DNA of 60,749 nt from Nemertoderma westbladi (GCA_032718475.1 JAUCBJ010006455.1:1-60749); one strand, 5' to 3'; positions 48,160 to 59,700 are shown, counted from the stretch's first letter. Numbers and translations: made by a program. The notes: generated from the letters alone by a model not told the origin.

Positions 48160-49110
48160 GGCATGGCAAGCCGCACTCCGGATGATCTGCCCAGTATTTT
48201 ATATTCTAAACTTGCAATATCTTTAAATGTGCCTTTATCAGTTATTTTTAATATATAATTTGCTTCCAATGCTCTGCCATCTGTTTGGCTTACTGCTTTA
48301 GTTATTCCATTGTACAAGAAAGGCGCTTCGGGCCCTTATAATTATAGACCGGTATCACTTACTTGTATAGCATGTCAACTTATGGAAATGTGCATTAAAG
48401 TAGAACATAAATTAATTTCAAAATCTCAGCCTGGGTTCCTACAGCGTAGATCTACTTGTACACAATTATTAGAGTGTATCACCGACTGGACACAAATGCT
48501 TGATAATCGTAAGAATATTAATATTGTTTATATTGATTTTGCAAAAGCTTTTGATTCGGTGGTGCACTCTAAGATATTGGCAAAACTGTCTTCATATGCT
48601 ATCTGCGGCAATTTACTAGGTTGGATTGGTGCATTTTCGGCTAACAGAACTCATCGAATGGTGGTTGGTAATTGTTTTTCTGTAATTTATAAGGTTACTT
48701 CAGGCACTCCCCAAGGTAGTGTTATGTCCTGTTTCTGATTTTTATAAACGACCTTCCGGTGCTATTAGACTCTTATAAAATCTCTAACATGATTTTGCGT
48801 TGTTTCTATTCGAACAACAAAAAAGGCATTGCTTTTAGCCTACAAGGCATATATATGTTAGGCCTTTACTAGTGTATTGTACTCAAGTTTGGTCGCCGTT
48901 CACGATGGCTAGTATCGATCTCATTGAAAGGTGTGCAACGTTATTATACAAGACGTCTTTATATCTTCGGTGCAATCTAGGTAGGACTACTGTAGTTATT
49001 TCGAACGATTGGAGAATTTTAAGCTGCAAACATTAGAAATTCGCCGTATAATTTATGATCAAACTATTTTACACGGTCTGATAGATTTAGCCTTTGATGA
49101 TTTTTTTTTC
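48160..49110 (+). mobile_element. CR1/Jockey-superfamily LINE remnant
   Basis: The reverse-transcriptase N-terminal half is readable at 48310-48738: GPYNYRPVSLTC, QPGFLQRRSTCTQLLEC, motif A as YIDFAKAFDSVVHS (about 48530) and motif B as SGTPQGSVMS (about 48700). Upstream (about 48175-48310) the same element reads DDLPSILYSKL with a stop. Downstream the catalytic FADD motif is missing. Near 48865 the C-terminal part resumes (LLVYCTQVWSPF, then IDLIERC), so an internal segment of several hundred bases has been lost. It is dead, and unrelated to the (TAG)n-tailed LINE of this window. Confidence 0.8.
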
Positions 49111-49545
49111 TTATCCTGTGCGTAGAGGACTGAGAGAACACAACCACAAGCTATTGGTTAACTACAGTAGATACAGTAAAGGCAAAGAAATGGGAGGACA
49201 TTTAATGTTTACACATGTAGCCTCATAGCGGCTGGCATGCGCACTGTTCTTGTTCTTGTAGGCCTAACGGTGCTATGTGCACTGATTACTGTCGTAATTG
49301 CAACTCTTAACACAATGTATTTTCATTTATTTAAGAATGTTATATGGCATAAAGTGATGACAAATATAAAATCTCTAAATATACGTAAACTTCACTTATC
49401 TTTCAAAATGCGCTCTTTTACGTCGTCAAAACAGCTAAGTGATATGAAAAATACTTTGTTAACAATTTTGACAAGTTGCCATGACATCTAGAAACTGAAA
49501 CATATTGCATATTTCACCTTAAACTCAATATGGTGGGGGTGGAGG
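49111..49545. other. No gene recognised
   Basis: An 84-codon frame at 49237-49491 begins with a hydrophobic stretch (VLVLVGLTVLCALITVVIA) but has no further support. It is more likely chance than a membrane peptide. Confidence 0.35.
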
Positions 49546-49740
49546 TTGATTTAATGACGCTACGGCTAATATATAGCCCGTTTCTAGCCCAAGTTACCCG
49601 TTGCCATGGCAACTGCAAGCAAGTAAGTAGTGCATATTGTTCCTTAGACTTGATATATTGTTGATAGACTCTGATCCAATGACGCTACGCCCACTGCAAA
49701 TGCCTTACGCCCGTTTAAAGCCCGTTGCTAAGGACATTGT
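49546..49740. repeat. Diverged tandem duplication of about 120 bp
   Basis: AATGACGCTACGGCTAA, GCCCGTTT, AGCCC and CCCGTTGCCATGGCAAC at 49551-49613 are repeated as AATGACGCTACGCCCA, GCCCGTTT, AGCCC and CCCGTTGCTAAGGAC at 49677-49736. A third partial GTTGCTATGGCAA lies at 49889. Confidence 0.65.
49600..49613. promoter_or_regulatory. Perfect palindromic X-box (RFX-type site)
   Basis: GTTGCCATGGCAAC is an exact 14-bp palindrome matching the consensus bound by RFX transcription factors. A near match, GTTGCTATGGCAAT, lies at 49889-49902. It sits in repeated sequence without an adjacent gene, so a regulatory role is unproven. Confidence 0.4.
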
Positions 49741-50338
49741 CAATACTGCTAACTGTGAAAGTAGTTTTCACTTGGTTGCTTGCTATACAGTATGGTATTT
49801 TCAAAAAACGAAATATGCCATTAAATTCTTGATATCCAAAATAGTAATCTTTCATCAATTTTAACTCTTCATATTTACTATAAGAGCTGTTGCTATGGCA
49901 ATTTTCTCCGTTGCCATTTCTAAGACTCTCTAAAAAACGAGCGCAACCATATTTGGTGAAGTCTAGCCAAATTTATTTTAATGTCCCATATCAGTAGGCC
50001 TACTAAACATCTACTGTATGTAGGGCGGCGTAAAGGGGCAGTACAGTTGTTGGTATCACAGACGCTAACTTTCATATCTTCGAAAAACCTTTTTACTTAA
50101 TATTCTTTCTATATTTCTTATTGTAAAATTTGAGTAATTTCAAAAAATGTACACTTTATTTTACAACAAAAATTTACAGTATATGCAGCGTTTCGAGTAG
50201 TTGTTTCGTAATATTACACTTTAGGAATAAAACAACGTAGGCCTACCTACTGTACTTTTTGCATTTTTATTTACGGTTTTCCGTCTCTGTAGCCTTATTT
50301 TGAGTTCACCCACCCACCCACTACTTTCTTTCGTTTAA

Positions 50339-51077
50339 GGGGGGGGGGGGGGGGGGGGGGGGTACACCATTTTGGTCCAAAATATGTCGAAATTTTTTTA
50401 TGGTCTATTATAATGCACCATTGAATTGTGTTTCCAAATCTGAAAACCGCTATTTAATAGCTCTTTTAGTTTTCAAGTTATGTAAAATTCCAATTAGGGA
50501 ATCCTATTGAAATTACTATTACTATATATATTGAAAGGTCGATTATCTCCAAATATTTTTTTCATGAAATTGTCAACTTCAAAACCCTACTACTTCTACA
50601 ATTTTTGAGTAATTAGTCTGAAACTTCCTGTGGGTGTCTAGAGAGCCACCCTGCATAAAAATATCAGACAACTTTTCGAAATTTTTTGTTAATAAAATTT
50701 AATACTATTTATAAAAAACCTAAAAATTAGCATAAATTTGCAGCGCCACCTAGCGGTGCAGAATTATTGTAACAAAATTTCGCCTGATAGTTATGTTGCC
50801 CCATCTTTGATCTATCATATAAAAAAACTTTCATGTGATTAGGTTCAAAACTGTAAAAGCCTTAGGGTCTTAAGCGCAACCAAGTTTTTTTTTATTGTTA
50901 ACTAGTATTGTTAACTAATATTAATTAGCGAAAAAACCAAATTTTCTGACCTGTCATGTAGAATAGCATCTTAGGCACCTATATGCCAAATTTTAGCCAA
51001 AACCAAACAATTTTGAAACGCTGAGAGTGATAAATCGAAGAGTTGTCCGAAAATGGTGTACCCCCCCCCCCCCCCCC
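50339..51077. mobile_element. 739-bp inverted-repeat element with G/C-tract ends
   Basis: A run of 24 G followed by TACACCATTTT (50339-50373) faces AAAATGGTGTA followed by 17 C (51050-51077). The interior is AT-rich and non-coding. Part of it (CTCTTTTAGTTTTCAAGTTAT at about 50460) resembles 52866-52886 (CTCTTTTAGTTCTCGAGTTAT), so related sequence exists elsewhere in the window. It is probably a non-autonomous DNA transposon. The target duplication is unclear: TTTAA lies left and AAGTTA right. Confidence 0.65.
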
Positions 51078-51591
51078 AAGTTAGTAACCAATTTCCAAAA
51101 GTGCTACTTTACAAACAAATGTCTAAATACTTATTGGCACCTTGTACGGGATAATTTAGTTTAACAATAATAATTATTAAAACCATATAAAGTTTAATAT
51201 TATTCAAATATCCAAATACTTCCTCATACTTTTATTTTGGTATCTTATCTATTACTTGCTATGGAACATAAGTTCGTCGAATTCGAATACGATATCATGC
51301 AGTATTTAACTGAATACTGTTGAACTATATAACTATACTAAATACACTAAACTAATATAGAATACTAATGAACTGAATACTCAACTCAAACTCAAGACAT
51401 GGGGTGGGGTTGGGGTGGGGCATATGATTCATTACATACACGTTTCATTCGTTTCATAACATTCACTATAATATACAGTTGCAGTATTATAGATAACAGA
51501 TTAAACTACAGGTACTGTACGTCTGTAACAGGCAGATTTGTTATTGTATATTTTATACCCATCAACCCGGTGCAGCTTTGAAGAGCCGGCG
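51078..51591. other. No gene recognised
   Basis: AT-rich spacer with a GGGGT-rich patch at about 51400-51420. No credible coding frame. Confidence 0.5.
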
Positions 51592-51770
51592 TAAGTTTTT
51601 TTGCCCGGCGCAGCATTTTGAATTGCGCAGAGCCAGCACAGCCACAGGATTTTTGCACCCGGCGTGGTTTTGCACAGAGTCGGCGCGGGAGTTTTTGCAC
51701 CCGACGTGGTTTTGTACAGTGGTGGCACAAGATTTTTTGCACCCGGCGCGGCGCCGCGTCGGCGCAGGAA
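51592..51770. repeat. GC-rich minisatellite of about 42 bp, 3-4 units
   Basis: Units begin TTTTTGCACCCGGCGTGG and run on to a TTTTGCACAGAGTCGGCG-type part, near 51650, 51690 and 51733, with a more diverged unit from 51592 (TTTTTTTGCCCGGCGCAG). GC-rich frames on both strands follow the repeat and are not called as genes. Confidence 0.8.
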
Positions 51771-53800
51771 ATACAAATTTTCAATATACATATATTATAA
51801 TATATATACATATATTTGTATATACAATCACATCACAGTCAGACTGCCAGTGCTAGTAACTGAGCAATGATGTAATACTATGCAGCTGTAATGCAGTAAT
51901 GTCTGAATGTAGTATTATCTCACATTTCTGCATTTTTGTTCAGTTGTTGGTTTTCAGTCTGACGGTGGGACAACTGCAGAACTACAGAACTACTACTGTA
52001 CTACAGCAGTACAGTGCACAGTGCTAGTCAGACAGTGCTAAAATCTGAAAGCAGGTGAACAGGCTGACATCGGGACATACAGACAGAGTGACGGCGACCG
52101 GCAACCGGTGCAGTTCCAACTTCCAGTAAGCAAGCGCAGAAGTGTGTTACTGCGCAGCGAGCGACGACAGACTGACAGAGAGGTTAGTTCGCCAGATTCG
52201 GGGGAGGCCGGAGGGCGGAGGGGAGCCGGCGCCGGGTGTCAGTACGCGTCGATTCACCCCTCGCTCATCCGTTAAAAAAAATTCGATCGCTTCACTCGCG
52301 TCTCTGTCTGTCTGTGTCTGTTATACAGTCTGACAGTTAGGCCTATCAGTGCCTATAGTAATACCACACACTGACACTCACACACGGATGGCACACGACA
52401 GCCTATTAGCTGATTAGGCGAGGCCTACTGTATTGCAGTTGCAGTGTTGTATTACCAGATTAGATTACCTGATTACAGTATTACATATTATGGGTTACAG
52501 GGTTATACTGTTATACCTGTATACGTTACACAAATAGATAAATAAAATAGATAGGCCTAACAAATTTACAAATTGTTTTCTTAAATTTAGGCCTATCGTT
52601 TATTTTCTTATCTAGATTCTGGAGACCGGAGGAAACAAAAATTAAAACCAAAATCCAAAAACTACGGTAGGCCTACCCTACAGTCGGGTGCCTATACTGC
52701 CTACATAAATAAAATTAAATAAAGTTCAAATTTAAATATTTGAGGCGGTCACAATAGAAAGGGACCTTCTGACCTTATGACATATTTTTCAAAATTTTTT
52801 TATTGGTTTTTTAGGTGCAGAATCTTTTGGAGGTTTCAAATATCCAAGCGGTTTTTCAAGATCTCTTTTAGTTCTCGAGTTATAGGGCAAAGTGAAAGTA
52901 TACGGCAAGGTTTGATGTTGATCGAGCGGGTAAAAAATTGGGAAAAATTTAAAATTAGTTACCGGTACCGGTACCCTACTGCCTACCCGTATAGGCTAAG
53001 TTCATTTTTTTTTCGATATTAAAATGTGCCAAATACACGTACTGTGTGTGACGTACCAGTAATAAACTTAAAATAAAAAAAATTGTTATTTTAATGTTTA
53101 TTTTTTCTTGAAGAAATGCTATTCATTTCATGGCCTTCGCGCAGCACGTGAGTGGTTCAATCGTGAAAAATATTTGAAAATTATGGATTTTCGCGGTTGT
53201 CAATATAATTAACTATCTCCCATCCCATTCTGTAGGTACAATAATCCTAGAGCAGTATCAGAGTAAGTTATTAGTTTATTAATTTTTTACTATTTATACT
53301 GTACCATAATTACGTTTTATAAGTTTAACTTTGCGTGCATAGTTACATCTTTATCGTTGAGTCGGACATTGCCACGCTCTCGGTACAGCGGTAAAGTTGT
53401 ATATAGTGTAATTAAAGTTTTATAAAAAAATTGTTCTGTGTATCTGTACTGTATAGTTTGGCCTACATCTTTATCGTTGAGTATGGAGTATCGTCTCTCT
53501 CTCGGTAAAGTTGTACCGGTAGGTAGCCCCTACCTACATAGTTGTTACATTGACAAGTTGCAGAATTGTAGCTCTGTAAAGTGTAAGAGTTGGTAGTCTT
53601 GGATTCGGCTCCCGCTCCAACAGTCCAACTCTATAATCTAATGCATGGCCCTATTCCCTAATCATCTATTAATCTGCCTTACCTAATGTTGACAGGTTGA
53701 AATATCTCCTGATCTCGTACCGGTTCTACTACCGTACTTCTGATCTATCTACTTCCCCGATACATTTGGCCTACACAACCAACAACTTAAACAACCGGTT
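51771..53800. other. Probable 5' flank of the lysine-rich gene
   Basis: About 52130-52260 is GC-rich (CCGGAGGGCGGAGGGGAGCC and GGCGCCGGG) and CpG-containing, a possible promoter or 5' exon. CAGT-rich sequence at 51950-52060 resembles that upstream of the SRBD1-like gene. AGGCCTA occurs six times between 52330 and 52680. About 53340-53520 carries a diverged tandem copy of CATCTTTATCGTTGAGT and GGTAAAGTTGTA. No coding exon could be shown. Confidence 0.4.
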
Positions 53801-54986
53801 ATGGATGACGAGGATTCTCCTCTCAGTTTCAAACTGACTAAATCCCCGGAACTTCCTTCATCTCCCCCACCCCCTGCCAATCTACCTCCTCCACCATTGC
53901 CTCCCAGTTCAACTTCTGAAACGAAGGACACCAGAACTGTGAAACAAGATGACGTTGATGATGTTCCTGTTCCATTTGATAATGATGCCGGTAAATTGGG
54001 AAAGGTTAGTCACGTGACTTGGCCGAGTGGAGTGGAGCGTTTATGAGCCAGTTCTAATACTGTCGGCTTGTAACTTCACCTAAACTAAATACAGTATCAT
54101 TATAGTCCATTTTGTTTTCTTCTTGGAGTTGACGTAACGCTGCATAACTGTTATGCTTTGGGTTTGTTTTGCATTTCCCGGCTGAAATATTTCACTAATT
54201 TTTTTTACTGGATGAACCTATGTATAGCTGATACGTTCTCTGTTGACTCACACAGTCAGACAGTATATGCAGCGCACGTGCGTGCAAGTCGCATCTTAAC
54301 AGCTAACACTCCAACATTTCGGCCCATCTGAAGAATACCAGACTGTCTGCGTTATATTTCACTTTGTAGTTTACCCCCTGAAGAATACCGGGATTCACTA
54401 TAAACACAGGTTACAGAAGGGCCGAATCCATCCAAAACAATAAACGAATTAGTATATGTACATGTTATAAGACAGAAATAAGCGATAGAAAACACTTAAT
54501 AAAGATAAATTAAAAAAAACAAATTCTTCATATATAAAATTCCAATAAAAAGTCGACCGTTAAGTGAATTCTTGGTATTCTTCACATGGGCGAACATTTC
54601 AACAGGCAGTTCGTAAGTTCTGTTAATATTATTGTTTCAATAAGTATTGCAACTATAATGCTATTAATAATTCAATTGTAAAATTGGGGATTGGATATTG
54701 TGCTTCATTCCTTCATTTTTTCATGCATTGCTATATGTTTGTATTTTTGTAAGTACCTGTATGCAAACTAATTTTTACCTTTATATTTTGTTTGATTTTT
54801 ACTCCGACTGGACAGCGTCACGGTAAGAAGAAGAAAAAATCTCACAAACATGCCGAACATAAAGTTGATGAGGTTGTCGGCAGAAGAGATAAGCATATAG
54901 AAGAAGAGAAGGATAGTTCCGATGTAGATAATGTTCTGAAGAAGCACAAATCTCACCATAATAAAAAGAAAAAGAAGAAAGAGAAG
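53801..54986 (+). CDS. N-terminal exons of a Pro- and Lys-rich protein (partial)
   Basis: Exon 1 is 53801-54004 (68 codons) with donor AAG|GTTAGT. Exon 2 is 54816-54986 (57 codons) with acceptor GGACAG| and donor AAG|GTACAT. Both introns are phase 0 and the frame is continuous. Exon 1 starts MDDEDSPLSFKLTKSPE and has a proline run at about residues 22-35 with PPPP and LPPPPLPPS, then an acidic stretch. Exon 2 is strongly basic: RHGKKKKKSHKHAEHK and HKSHHNKKKKKKEK. Such tracts suggest a nuclear, chromatin- or RNA-associated protein. No family domain is reached in 125 residues, so it is unnamed. Later exons were not found before 60749; the transposons at 55570 and 58351 would then be intronic. 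Confidence 0.6.
54379..54584 (-). mobile_element. 206-bp MITE with TGAAGAATACC ends, in the intron
   Basis: TGAAGAATACCGGGATTCACT (54379-54399) pairs with AGTGAATTCTTGGTATTCTTCA ending at 54584, with a few differences. The interior is AT-rich. About 100 bp adjacent to the right end match the start of the window in the opposite orientation. A further CTGAAGAATACCAGA at about 54329 may be a solo end. It lies in the intron between the two exons of the lysine-rich gene. Confidence 0.65.
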
Positions 54987-55569
54987 GTACATAATGTAAT
55001 ATAGGCCGTACCACTGGGACGCCGTATTTGCAACCAGGTTTTTTTTCAAATTTTTTACCGTGATAATATTGTGAAACCTTTCGAGTCCCCCCCCCCCCCC
55101 CCCCCCCGGCCCCTCCCCACTCCACCCGGTAGGTCAAATTTAAATTTTTTCAACTGCAAGCAGTAAAACAGTACCGGTATCTTTTTACTATTGGAATCGT
55201 CTTTGGTTATTAAACTGATAGAGGAAGTTCTTTAAAAGAATGTTATAATTTCCCCTCTTGGTCCTCCTCTCTATGCACCACCCCAAATGTCTCATACAGA
55301 AACTGTAATATTCTGCGACAGTCTTATTGGTTGTTCAGATATATTTCCTTTAAAATAGTTGTTCGTTAGTTTGGCAGTCAGATGGATTGCCTACTAAAAT
55401 TTGGCGTCCTCCTTCCTGTAATACAGACAACAGTTCATTAACCGAGAGTCTATGGCGCAAAATGACCACAGACATCAAATATATGTGTTTAGTGGGTTTA
55501 TAAACATTAAGTAAAAGGAGCAGTTTACAGTGTCGGTGTTTTCTAACCGAAACAGCAAACAAAACTTAA
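54987..55569. other. Probable intron; long poly-C
   Basis: A run of 21 C occurs at 55087-55107. No further coding exon is recognised. Confidence 0.5.
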
Positions 55570-56647
55570 CACTTAAACTGGTAGAAACACATATTTGTAT
55601 TTTCAGAATACAATGTTGACTTGGTCATGTTGTATATATTTCGTTATTCTATTGACGTGGTAAAAACACAAATACGTGTTTACACTTTTATGTCACGAGC
55701 TGGTCGAACAATTTTAGAAACTACGTTTCGAGTTGGTATGAACACAAATTTGTGTTTTAGTAAGTATTGTCTGACTTGGTGAGATGTTTTTTATGAGTTT
55801 TATCCCACTTGGTCAGCATTTTTCTTTGGATTTTATAATTATTTAGATGTTCATGTACAAAAATATTTCTATTAAAATAAGGAGAGAGTTGTTTTTTTTT
55901 ATTTATATTAATGTATAATCATTATACATTATATAAAAGATAAGCAGTTAAACATTTAAGACAGCAGACAGTTAGATAAACAGTTATTGATAACATGACC
56001 AATTTGATAACATGAATCGAATGAATACCGGAGTAGAAAAGTTTTCCACGTCATAAAAAAATCCATCCAAATAAAGATGGTAGTTAAAAGAGTAAAATAT
56101 AGTTATTTTCTTCCACAGTGGGTCTAGCAATCCGATGATACTAAAACGAAGTAACGAAAAACCATTTATATAAGTTTATGATGGTGTGTGGGAATATTGC
56201 AGCCGAAGTCTTGAGATTCAGTTATTGTTTTACTGTGAAGCATACCTGTGGGAAAACCTTACGTGTGGGCGTTGGGGATGCCAAACTGGCGGATATGAGG
56301 TATCGGAAGAAAGCCCATAAGCAGGGTTAACAGGGATTCATTAAGTACAGTAGTTAGTATTATAGGAATACGTAAAATATGTCTAAAACACAAAAAAGCG
56401 TCAGCACCAAGTGGATAGCCGCTCAGGCAAACACATATTTGTGTTCTTACCAACTCGGAGAACGTCAATCGATTTTTTCCCCACCAGTTCGCGTACATTC
56501 ACATAAAACACAAACTTGTGTTTCTACCAAGTCAGACGAGTTTACAAATTCATACCTGACCAAATGCGATAGAAATTGATAAAACACAATTTTGTGTTCA
56601 TACCAAGTCGAAACAAAAGTAAATGAAGACGCTGACCAGTTTAAGTG
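55570..56647. mobile_element. 1.08-kb TTAA-flanked element with palindromic subterminal repeats
   Basis: CACTTAAACTGGT (from 55570) is exactly reverse-complemented at 56635-56647, and both ends are flanked by TTAA (55566-55569 and 56648-56651), the target-site hallmark of piggyBac and Kolobok transposons. Inside each end, three copies of a palindrome-like block (consensus AACACAAATTTGTGTT) recur every 74-77 bp: 55587, 55664, 55738 and, inverted, 56430, 56508, 56583. Each is preceded by GACTTGGTA or a variant in its own orientation. The centre (about 55800-56420) has no transposase. It is a non-autonomous element; the periodic blocks look like transposase binding sites (inference). Confidence 0.8.
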
Positions 56648-56651
56648 TTAA

Positions 56652-58342
56652 TACTAATTTATTTGCTATCAATCATATGATCACAAATATCAGCTCGAAG
56701 GGATTATAAACAACCAATGGGAATAGATGTTCATTTTTAGAGATTCCGCCCTCTAGCGGCGGGCTGAGGAACTGCAGACGTCTTTGCGTATCTCGATTAA
56801 GAAGTACTCGGCCAATCATTTTGTAAGCTAAACACAATAACCAAACTGGCTTATTAGTCTGGTTCATTACATTGCTGCCTTTGAGTAGAGGTGAGATGTG
56901 GTTGGAGTGGTTCCCCTCCAAGCTAGGCTAGGCATGTATTAACATCTTCTAATTCCTCTTGTTAATTTCTTTAGATCAATTAAAAACACGTTTCTTAAAG
57001 CAAATCTCTTGAACTAATTAAAAACTATAATGGAATGGGGGTGGGGAATACAGTTGTGTAATTTACGTATAATTATTTAAATCTTATACTAGAAAATAAT
57101 TAATATCCTTTAAGAGGCAGGTTGAAATTGATGTTTTTCCTAATCAACTTAATTAACTAATTAACTGCTATTATCTTAGCTTCTCGAAGGCCACGCGAAA
57201 ATTCAACTTGGAAAATTTCTAAACTTTGGCCAGACTACATGTGTACCAAGTTTGGTTAAATTTCATTAACATTTGGCTGAGTTATTAACGTTTAAAAGTG
57301 AACACGACAGACACACCGATTGAGTTAGTGGCACCCGTATGCTAAGCTCGTTGGTAAGTAGTGTTTGTTTCACGAGTCCACCAAATGTGCTAGTAGAAAA
57401 CCAATTTTGCGTGATTTTTCTAATTGTATTATAAGAATCAGCTTCATTAGCATGTAACTCAGAGATCGCGATAAATGCGATATAACGCGATTATAGCGAT
57501 AACTCATCAAAATATCTCATAAATGACCACTGCTGCATGGAGGTAAAAAATATATTATTATATATATATTATTTATTTTATATAACAACATATTCAAGTG
57601 CCAATTTCTAAAACATTCTCCCACATTGGATATTTTTCAATCCAAAATAACTCGTCTTGATGATTGGCCAATGAAAATATTTTTCAAAAAACATAAAATT
57701 TGCAACTTATTCAAACTTTTGACTTTAAATTCAGAACAGCACCCCCAAAAACCCGTAAACAAAAATTTTCAACATATTGACACTTGTATTGTTTGTATTT
57801 CTGAGAAATTTTTGTTTGCGGGTGCTCGCGTAACCTATACTTTTGCTGCGTGGAGACCCAATTTTCAAATTCTCATAACTTTTGATCCAGAAGACCAATT
57901 GAGCTAATTTTTTTTAATTTTTATCATTCACCAAGGTCTATAACATATCCCAAATCGAGCGCAATCCAAAGACATGGGTTAAACCACCTGGATGAATATA
58001 GATGGAATTACTCTCTATTCTACTTTTTTTCCAATTTACTATATAATTATTATTTTTTGTAAACTACTACAACTTTATATTATCTCTTAGCTTTTCACAT
58101 TTTTTTGTTCTAGTTATTTTGAAGAAGAATTTTAGCTTGATGATGTTTCAAACATTACTTTCTGTACATTATTCTTAAACAGTTCACAGACCCCAGACAC
58201 TGAGTTTTTAGCGGGAAAAGTTCGAGCTTTAAAGGTAATATATCGGAATGTCAAATTCCAATTTCTCAATTTTTTAAATTACTACTAAACTCCGCCGTTT
58301 ATCATTCAACATTTTTGGCTTATTTGAAAAGCTTGCGTAAAA
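56652..58342. other. No gene; possible non-LTR 3' tail
   Basis: About 57215-57350 reads TTGGCCAGACTACATGTGTA, CCAAGTTTGGTTAAATTTC and GACAGACACACCGA, similar in style to 3' ends of invertebrate RTE/Crack-like elements; this is a weak resemblance from memory. CGCCCTCTAGCGGC at 56749 recurs as CGCCCTCTAGCGAC at 60585. The frame 57626-57907 is AT-driven and unrecognised. Confidence 0.35.
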
Positions 58343-59131
58343 GTATCGAGTAGGGATGTCCCGGAATCGATATTTTGATTCCGGCCGGAACCGGAACCGG
58401 AATTCAACATGCCGGAATATTCCGGCCGGAACCGGAATTTTCTATAATTAGTGAAATACACTAAATGACCCAGGAAATTTTATAATTTTTTATGAAACAA
58501 ATGAATTTTTTTAATTTCTACAGTAAGTTTGTTAATGAGATGAATCAGAACCTTGGGGGAATTAAGGTGGGTGGAGAATGACCTGAGCTGTTTGTTACGG
58601 CCTATCGCGTCATTAGGTCCTTGGTGCATCCTGGTGTCTTTAAGGAAAAGGAGCATGTTACAGTGGCATGTTATTCGAACCAAAACAATAAACGAGGCCA
58701 CTAGTACATGTTACAGTTTAATTATTGCTGGGAATAAATAGATTTATGGTAAGAAATGGATTTGCTGTAAATAGAAATTGAAACTACTATATTATGCAGC
58801 ACCTACGACGCAGAACTGAACTAACGACCACTCTCAGGACCTGTACGTATTGTAATAACGTTTTATATTTATATTAGTTTTAGGTTAAAGTAGTAATTGT
58901 AATTGTGTTAATCGTTAATCGAGTTTCATTGCTAACTTTAGAAGGTTGGCAATTTATTTAGCCTCCTGTAATTATCATATTATTTAATAATTAATGCAAA
59001 GTAAAATAATATAAAATCAATGTAAAATAATTTAAATTCAATGTAAAATATTGTAAGATCAATGTAAAATAATGTAAAATCAATCTAAAAAACGCCATTT
59101 TATAAGCAAATTTGGAAAAACCACCCGCTAA

Positions 59132-59455
59132 GGCCCGTGCTCCACTGGTAAGTCTTATGTAGTCTTAGTCAGAATAAATTATGGAACACATTGGTTTCAA
59201 TGTTAGCGTCTCCACTGGTAAATCGTAAGTTAAGACTGTGATTATGTCCCATGTTCCATCTTTTGACATATGAATCATGTGTTATATCCGGCAAGATGCC
59301 TGTGATTGGTTACTTTGGGTATAATAAATATGCAGTAAATGTGAGTCGCACCTTATATTTTTTATCAAATGACTTATGACTTATGTTACCAATGGAGCAC
59401 AGGAGCCATTCATTTTGACATTCTGACTAAGCGACTTACCAGTGGAGCACGGGCC
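59132..59455. mobile_element. Harbinger-like MITE nested in the hAT element
   Basis: GGCCCGTGCTCCACTGGTAA (59132-59151) plus GTC is the reverse complement of 59433-59455, essentially perfect over 23 bp. It is flanked on both sides by TAA (59129-59131 and 59456-59458), the 3-bp TWA duplication typical of PIF/Harbinger. Inside, CTCCACTGGTAAATCGTAAG (59211) and TTACCAATGGAGCACAGGAG (59386) repeat the end motif, giving a second inner inverted pair. Non-coding, 324 bp. Confidence 0.85.
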
Positions 59456-59700
59456 TAATGATGCATTTCATAAAATATCTTCAGAACGACAAAGGGTTTA
59501 ATTAGTTAATGTAAATTAAAAGGGTTATTTTGAATTGAATTGTATATGAATACTACTTAAGTGGTGTAACAGATGGTGGGACCATTTAGTTTGATTACCA
59601 GGTAAAAAATTTTTGGAAATGTGTTACATACCCATCAAGACTGAATTCACTGTAATAAACAGGGTGGCTGTGAATTTTCCCTCGTTACATAGGTTAGTTA

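Noticed and set aside
49237-49491. Small membrane protein
   Set aside because: Only an N-terminal hydrophobic run in an 84-codon AT-rich frame, beside a dead LINE; no other support.
50339-51077. piggyBac/Kolobok assignment by TTAA
   Set aside because: TTAA lies at the left flank only; the right flank is AAGTTA, so the target duplication is not shown.
51578-52333. GC-rich frames as exons
   Set aside because: The first part is a minisatellite open on both strands. The second (about 52142-52333) is more likely promoter or untranslated sequence, and splice sites are not evident.
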